Program-made: the position numbers and the translations under genes
Shown: in pieces, positions 56,621 to 61,306 of the stretch
Numbering within the stretch: position 1 is the stretch's first letter
Layout: each line of letters opens with the position of its first letter
DNA from: Cupriavidus basilensis OR16
Lineage (GTDB): Bacteria > Pseudomonadota > Gammaproteobacteria > Burkholderiales > Burkholderiaceae
NCBI RefSeq assembly: GCF_000243095.1
Contig: NZ_AHJE01000034.1
Location: 1 to 61,306 of the forward strand
DNA length: 61,306 bases
Direction: 5' to 3'
Notes under the pieces: generated by a model
The model's input: the letters and a program-made list of their open reading frames with translations, nothing else
Told to the model about the DNA's origin: nothing
Database searches by the model: none

Positions 56621-58138
56621 CTGGGCCTGCTTGCCCGGCTCGACCAGGGTCTTCTCGTGCTCGGCGATGGCCGCGCGCAAGGTCGGCAGGTCGTAGCCGC
56701 CAACGGCCGTCGGCAATGGATCGAGACCCAGTGTCGCCATCATCTGGCCGGAAGCATTCTGCAGCGCGCCGTAGGCTTGATACAGCCGCAGCTCGGACAT
56801 CACCGCGCTGGCGCCGGCGCGAATCTCGGCCAGCTTGCCGGTTGCGTCGGAGCGGGTGGCGTTCTGCGTATGCGTCAGGATGCGCTGATCCACGTCGTTC
56901 ATCTTGCCGGACAGCTCGAAGGCGCGCTTGTAGCCGATATAGCCCCGATATGCCACGTGCACCTGGGTCAGCACCGCCATGTTCAGCGCCAGGCGCTGTT
57001 GCTTGGCGACTTCATACTGGGCGTCGGCGGCGGCACGGATGTTGCCGGCGTTGAGCAGGTTGAGCAGGTTCCAGCTCATGCGCAGGCCGATGTTGTTCCA
57101 GGCGTTGTTCACCAGGAAATTATCGGTGTCGAAGTTCGCGCCCAGCTGGAAGGTCACGCCCGGCAGCAGCTTGGCGAGCGCCTTTTTGGTTTCGTCCAGG
57201 CCAATGCGTTCGTTGTAGCCGGCCTCGACCAGTTCGGGCCGGTTGATCAGGGCGGTTTCTTCCATCTTGTCGGCGGCTACCGGCAACTTGGGCAGGCTGA
57301 AGCCTGCCGGCGCGGCGAGCGCGTAGTCATCGCCCGGCGGCACGTTCATGATCGAGGCCAGGCGCGGCTTGGCTTGCGCGAGCTCGTCGCGCACGGCTTC
57401 GAGCTGGCGCAGGATATCGAGCAACTGGCGCTGGTAGTTCAGCGATTCCAGCGGCGACTGCAGCTTTTCCTTCTCGATGCGCTGGGAGTCGTCCAGTGCC
57501 TCTTGCGTCAGCTTGAGGATGGGCTCCACCTTGGCTTCGAGCTGCTGCGCGCCCACGGCCTGCCAGTAGGCTTGCCTGACCTGCTGCATCATCAGGTGAA
57601 TCACCTTGCGGCGCCGCTCGCTCATGACCAGCACGCGGTCGGCCTGCTGGCGTGCCGTGTAGTAGCTGACGCCAAAGTCCAGCACGTTCCACGACAGGTT
57701 CAGGTCGCCGTTGTAGTGTGAGCGCTCCGACGAGGTCGACGGCACCAGGGACTGCTGCCCGGTGACCACGTCCCTGGAGGACGACGCGAGCTCGTTGCTA
57801 CGCCAGGCGTAGCCCGCATCGGCCGTCAGCCTGGGCAGCATGTCCCAGCGCGACAGGTCGAGCTGGCGTTGCGCCATGGCTTCTTCCATCAGCTTGAGCC
57901 GGCCGTCGAGGTTGTACTTCAGCGCGCGCGCCATGGCCTCCTCGAGCGTGACCGGGCCGGCAAGCGCCTCCTGGTTCTGGAACATCGCCTGGCGTTGGTC
58001 AGGCAGCTCGGCCTGGCGCTCGGCCAGGGTGGTGGCGACGGGCTGGACGGCACAGCCGCCCAGCATCGCGGTGGCGGCCAACACGCAGACCAGCTGTTTG
58101 GATCCGGGTTGGACAAGGCGAGAGATAGCGTTCGACAA
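56618..58138 (-). CDS. TolC-family outer-membrane efflux lipoprotein
   Basis: This outer-membrane channel subunit has a signal peptide with lipobox LGGC and two OEP repeats, LTLEEAMARALKYNLDGRLKLM and the later half with TALINRPELVEAGYNERIGLDETKKALAKLLPGVTFQLGANF. The start is TTG 58138 because AGAGGA is ideally placed; an ATG 15 codons earlier (58183) has no ribosome site and would give an unusually long signal region. About 506 residues are predicted. It follows the adhesin gene on the same strand and is the export duct for the operon. Confidence 0.85.
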   Translation of the reverse strand: MSNAISRLVQPGSKQLVCVLAATAMLGGCAVQPVATTLAERQAELPDQRQAMFQNQEALAGPVTLEEAMARALKYNLDGRLKLMEEAMAQRQLDLSRWDMLPRLTADAGYAWRSNELASSSRDVVTGQQSLVPSTSSERSHYNGDLNLSWNVLDFGVSYYTARQQADRVLVMSERRRKVIHLMMQQVRQAYWQAVGAQQLEAKVEPILKLTQEALDDSQRIEKEKLQSPLESLNYQRQLLDILRQLEAVRDELAQAKPRLASIMNVPPGDDYALAAPAGFSLPKLPVAADKMEETALINRPELVEAGYNERIGLDETKKALAKLLPGVTFQLGANFDTDNFLVNNAWNNIGLRMSWNLLNLLNAGNIRAAADAQYEVAKQQRLALNMAVLTQVHVAYRGYIGYKRAFELSGKMNDVDQRILTHTQNATRSDATGKLAEIRAGASAVMSELRLYQAYGALQNASGQMMATLGLDPLPTAVGGYDLPTLRAAIAEHEKTLVEPGKQAQ

Positions 58139-58202
58139 CGGTTTTTCCTCTTTCCGGGGTTGCTGCGTTTTATGTGGATTCATGGCGTGATTCGCTATCG
58201 GC

Positions 58203-61200
58203 CTAGGCCTGCTCCGGCTGATGCTCCGGCTCTGCTTGTGCCTGTGCTGGTGTTTGCGGTTGTCGGCTCATTTGCAGATGGCGCAGCAAGGCGGCATTGG
58301 CAGCCTGCTGCGCTGGCCGGCCAAACTGATCGAACTGCGCTGCCAGCGCCGGCTTGCCGGCTGGCTGCGCCGCCGCGGCTTGCAGGAGGCCGGCCAACGG
58401 ATCGGCGTGGCTCCCGCCGCCCCGTGCGAGCGTGTCGGCGTGTTCCAGGCCCGCACGCGAGTCAGCCGAGGCTTTCACGTTCAGGTCGAGATGGCTGCTG
58501 GCGCGATTGCCCTTGTTGTCGCGCGCGGAGACTTCGATCTGGAGCTTCTGGCTCATGCCTTGCGGCGGCTTGCCGGTCAGCGTGCCGGTCACCGGGTCGA
58601 ACTTGAGCCACGGCGGCAGCGGGCGCCCGTTGGCCAGGCGCACTTCCACCGTCACAGTGGCTTCGCGGTCGCTTGCGCGGAAAAGGGAAGCCGGTAGCGC
58701 AATGCTGACCACCTCCCCTGCCCGCGCCGAGAAGCTGCCGATCTCCGGCATGGCCTGCAGGCCAATGCTGCCGGCGCTGCCGACCTCGACAAGACCCATG
58801 CGCCCTTCGGGCGCGAGCAACGCAAAGCTCAGGCTGCCGGCGGAGAGCGGATCCGCATTGAACGGGTTCCTGCCAACGGCATCCGGGCTGAAGCCGGCGC
58901 CGTTGCCGGGCGGGTTGAGGGTCGGCGCATCGACGCCAGGCGCCGAGTCGAGCGCGGTCAGCGTGATCAACGGCGCCGACGGGGCCGGCGCCAGCGGTGC
59001 CGGGCCCGGCACGGGCACCGGGGCTGGCGCGGGTTGCGTCGTCAGGTGGACAATCGAGCGCACTTCGTACGGATCGCCGCTCGCGCCCGCGGCGAGCGGG
59101 TTGCCCGCGCGGTCGGCAATGCCCGTGCCGCTTGCATTGAGCGTCAGGCCAATCTGCCCGGAGCCGCCGAGACCGGTGACAAGCACGGTATAGGTCCGCG
59201 CATCGACCTGGGTGACGCCGCCGATGATGCCGGTTGCGGAGCCGGTCCGGGTCAGCGCGAAGTCGCCAGCATCCACGCCGGTGACGCCTTCAGCGAACGT
59301 CACGGTATAGCTCGCCGCGCTGCCCGAGGTGGGCGACGCATCCACCCGCGCAATGCCCACGGCCGTGGGCGGCGTGGTGTCCACCGTCACGGCCCGCGTA
59401 TCCGCCACGCCGTGCAGGGACACATCGAACGCATTGCCGGCGCTGTCTCGCATCGTGCCGCCGTTGGCCTGCAAGGCGGTCACGGCGATGCCGTTGGCGT
59501 CGTTCTGGCCAGCCGCAACGATGTAGCGGAAGGTCAGCGCGGTGGTCCCGCTGCCGGACATGTAGTCCGCGTAGACGGTCTGGCCACCGACGTCGAGCAC
59601 CAGGCGCGGCGTGCCGCGGGTGGTATCGATCACCGTGTTCTCGGACAGGCTCACCGTGAAATCGAGCACCTTACCGGCGTTGTAGTCGCCACCGGCCGGC
59701 GCGCTCACGCCGAGCACCACCGGGGCGGTGTGATCGATCACGTAGCGCTGGCCGGCCAAGCCACCGGCAATGGCGTTGCCGGCCGTATCGGCGATGCCGG
59801 TACCGCTGGCCTTCAGGTCCAGGCCCAGTTGGCCGTCGCCGGTCACGTTGTTCACCACCACGCTATAGGTGTGCCCGTCGACCTGCGTCACCGAGGCAAT
59901 CTGGCCGGCGGCCGTGCCGGTGCCCGACAAGACGAAATCGCTCACATCCACGCCGGTGACGTTCTCGCTGAAGGTCACCGTGAAGTGGACGGCGTTGCCG
60001 GCAGTCGGCGTGGGGTCCGCGGCGATGACGGCTACCGCAGACGGCGCCACGGCATCGACCAGTACCCCGGTGGTGGATGCCACGCTGTTCAGCGTAGTCA
60101 CCGCGTCGTTGCCCGCAACATCGCGCACCGTGCCGCCGTGGAGATCCAGCGTGGAGGCAACGCTCACGCCATTGCTGTCGAGCTGGCCGCTCGCCACGGT
60201 CAGGCGGAATGTCAGTGCGCTGGTACCGGAGCCGGCCAGATAGCTGGCGTAGACCGTGCCACCGGTGCCCAGCGTCACGGCGATGCGCGGTGTGCCGCCA
60301 GTGGTGTCGACCACCACGTTCTCGCCATAGTTGACGGTGAAGTCGAGGTTCTGGCCAGTAGCATAGGTGCCGTTGGCCGGTACGCTGACGGTAGCCACAG
60401 TCGGCGCGATGCCATCCACCACGATGTCATGCTGGCCGCCCATCGAATGGGCGCCGCCCACGGCGGGCAGGGTCAGTACCGCGGCATCGCTGCTGGCGTT
60501 GGTGATCACGCCGCCGTTCAATGCCAGCGCGGCTGACGACGCCACATCGAGATCGGCGCTGCTGTCGCCGGCCTGCACGGTATAGCGGAACGTGAGCGTA
60601 TTGGTGCCGGAGCCCGAGATGTAGGTGGCATTGCGGTCCACCGCGCCGGTTTCCAGCAGCAGGGTCGGTGTGCCGCCAGTGGTATCGACGGTCACCGCCT
60701 GGTCGAACGTCACCACCACGCTGACCGTATCGCCAACCTTGTAAGTGCCATTGGCGGTGAGGGCATCGACGTTGGTGACGACGGGGCTGATGCTGTTGAC
60801 GGTGATCGCGATCGTATCGGTAGCCGTCTTGGCGCCGCCAGAACCCGTCAGCCCCTGGTCATTCGTGGTGATCTGGATACTGCCTGCCCCGTGATAGCCG
60901 GGCGTGGGTGTATAGACAAGGCCATTCAGCGCGGCGTTGATGTCAGCCAGCGTCCCCGTGAATGTCATCGTGGCATCACCCGTACCGGAGCCGACAAGAA
61001 AGGTCAGGCCCGACGTGCCGGGGAGCGTGACCACGCCGTGGGCTGCCGTCAGCGTCACTTGTTCGACGCCGCCACCGGAATCGACATCGCTGACCGAGAT
61101 CAGGTTGCCATTGCCGGCGCTGAATGTCAGCGCGCTGTTCTGATCGACACTCTGGGCCGCCGGAACGGCGTTGACCGGGCTGTCATTGACGGAATCCACG

Positions 61201-61306
61201 CTGACAAGCTTGGTGGCAATGGCACTGTCGGTGGTGCCATCGTTGACCGTGAAGCTGATGGTGCGGCTGCTGGCATTCGGCAGGTCCGACGTATCGGTGT
61301 ACGTGA
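58203..61306 (-). CDS. C-terminal part of a large Ig/cadherin-like surface protein (partial)
   Basis: The frame is open to the window edge (61306), so the N-terminal part lies outside; the last 1034 codons are seen. Repeats of ~100 residues follow each other. The first is cadherin-like (VEQVTLTAAHGVVTLPGTSG). The later ones are SwmB/Ig-like, each with VDTTGGTPR or close variant and a SGSGTxALTFRYxV strand (four or so copies). Further on is a putative-Ig block (LPPWLKFDPVTGTLTGKPP). The tail is Ala/Gln/Pro-rich (PAQAQAEPEHQPEQA). No RTX nonapeptides or typical type I signal is apparent. It is presumably the cargo of the TolC/HlyD machinery encoded downstream (20 to 65 bases away). Confidence 0.83.
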   Translation of the reverse strand, partial: TYTDTSDLPNASSRTISFTVNDGTTDSAIATKLVSVDSVNDSPVNAVPAAQSVDQNSALTFSAGNGNLISVSDVDSGGGVEQVTLTAAHGVVTLPGTSGLTFLVGSGTGDATMTFTGTLADINAALNGLVYTPTPGYHGAGSIQITTNDQGLTGSGGAKTATDTIAITVNSISPVVTNVDALTANGTYKVGDTVSVVVTFDQAVTVDTTGGTPTLLLETGAVDRNATYISGSGTNTLTFRYTVQAGDSSADLDVASSAALALNGGVITNASSDAAVLTLPAVGGAHSMGGQHDIVVDGIAPTVATVSVPANGTYATGQNLDFTVNYGENVVVDTTGGTPRIAVTLGTGGTVYASYLAGSGTSALTFRLTVASGQLDSNGVSVASTLDLHGGTVRDVAGNDAVTTLNSVASTTGVLVDAVAPSAVAVIAADPTPTAGNAVHFTVTFSENVTGVDVSDFVLSGTGTAAGQIASVTQVDGHTYSVVVNNVTGDGQLGLDLKASGTGIADTAGNAIAGGLAGQRYVIDHTAPVVLGVSAPAGGDYNAGKVLDFTVSLSENTVIDTTRGTPRLVLDVGGQTVYADYMSGSGTTALTFRYIVAAGQNDANGIAVTALQANGGTMRDSAGNAFDVSLHGVADTRAVTVDTTPPTAVGIARVDASPTSGSAASYTVTFAEGVTGVDAGDFALTRTGSATGIIGGVTQVDARTYTVLVTGLGGSGQIGLTLNASGTGIADRAGNPLAAGASGDPYEVRSIVHLTTQPAPAPVPVPGPAPLAPAPSAPLITLTALDSAPGVDAPTLNPPGNGAGFSPDAVGRNPFNADPLSAGSLSFALLAPEGRMGLVEVGSAGSIGLQAMPEIGSFSARAGEVVSIALPASLFRASDREATVTVEVRLANGRPLPPWLKFDPVTGTLTGKPPQGMSQKLQIEVSARDNKGNRASSHLDLNVKASADSRAGLEHADTLARGGGSHADPLAGLLQAAAAQPAGKPALAAQFDQFGRPAQQAANAALLRHLQMSRQPQTPAQAQAEPEHQPEQA

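Noticed and set aside
58203..61306. RTX toxin
   Set aside because: No GGxGxDxUx nonapeptides are seen in the available part; repeats are Ig/cadherin-like.

Overview
The window is very GC-rich, with Burkholderiales-type gene content: HME-RND metal efflux, tyrosine catabolism, an aromatic-degradation cluster and an E. coli-like yeh operon. A Cupriavidus- or Ralstonia-like betaproteobacterium is the best guess, inferred from gene families and composition only. No rRNA, tRNA, CRISPR array, insertion sequence or phage gene was seen.

Layout. (1) 0.4-7 kb: a truncated YcgR-type c-di-GMP protein behind a good sigma-28 promoter collides tail to tail with a truncated czcA-type pump gene; its czcB- and czcC-like partners and a small secreted protein follow. 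(2) 7-18 kb: a complete set of homologues of E. coli yehI-yehL-yehM-yehP-yehQ (WGR/DUF4132, MoxR-type AAA+, DUF5682, VWA, SWIM) in the same order; four of the five carry a frameshift. (3) 18-26 kb: LysR genes divergent from a frameshifted alkylsulfatase and from a HAD / D-serine-dehydratase-like / RidA operon, then an ArsR gene translationally coupled to an AHSA1-GST fusion. (4) 26.5-31 kb: tyrosine/phenylalanine catabolism (tyrB-like, aroP-like, hppD) with a divergent Lrp-type regulator. (5) 31-45.5 kb: a TetR-controlled set of aromatic-catabolism genes (two flavin hydroxylases, one-domain extradiol dioxygenase, FAH-family hydrolase, FadL-type porin, 2-oxoacid oxidoreductase, BKACE enzyme, MFS transporter). 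(6) 45.5-51.7 kb: ankyrin protein, GNATs, cupin and lipoproteins. (7) 51.7-61.3 kb: an operon for a large Ig/cadherin-like surface protein (its N-terminal part lies outside the window), a TolC-like protein, two HlyD-type adaptors, a PqqD-like/M50 protease/HlyD chimera, and an APS kinase.

Two things stand out. First, about a dozen genes are interrupted: eight by frameshifts (single bases, a 14-bp tandem duplication, a 4-bp loss, a larger deletion), two by internal deletions, and two by the breakpoint at ~1150. This is either real decay or hypermutation, or poor sequence quality, and read data would settle it. Second, the adhesin-export operon has no ABC exporter in view, uses a membrane protease-adaptor chimera, and ends with a PAPS-forming kinase. 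This suggests an export route that may be coupled to sulfation and is, to my knowledge, uncharacterised.
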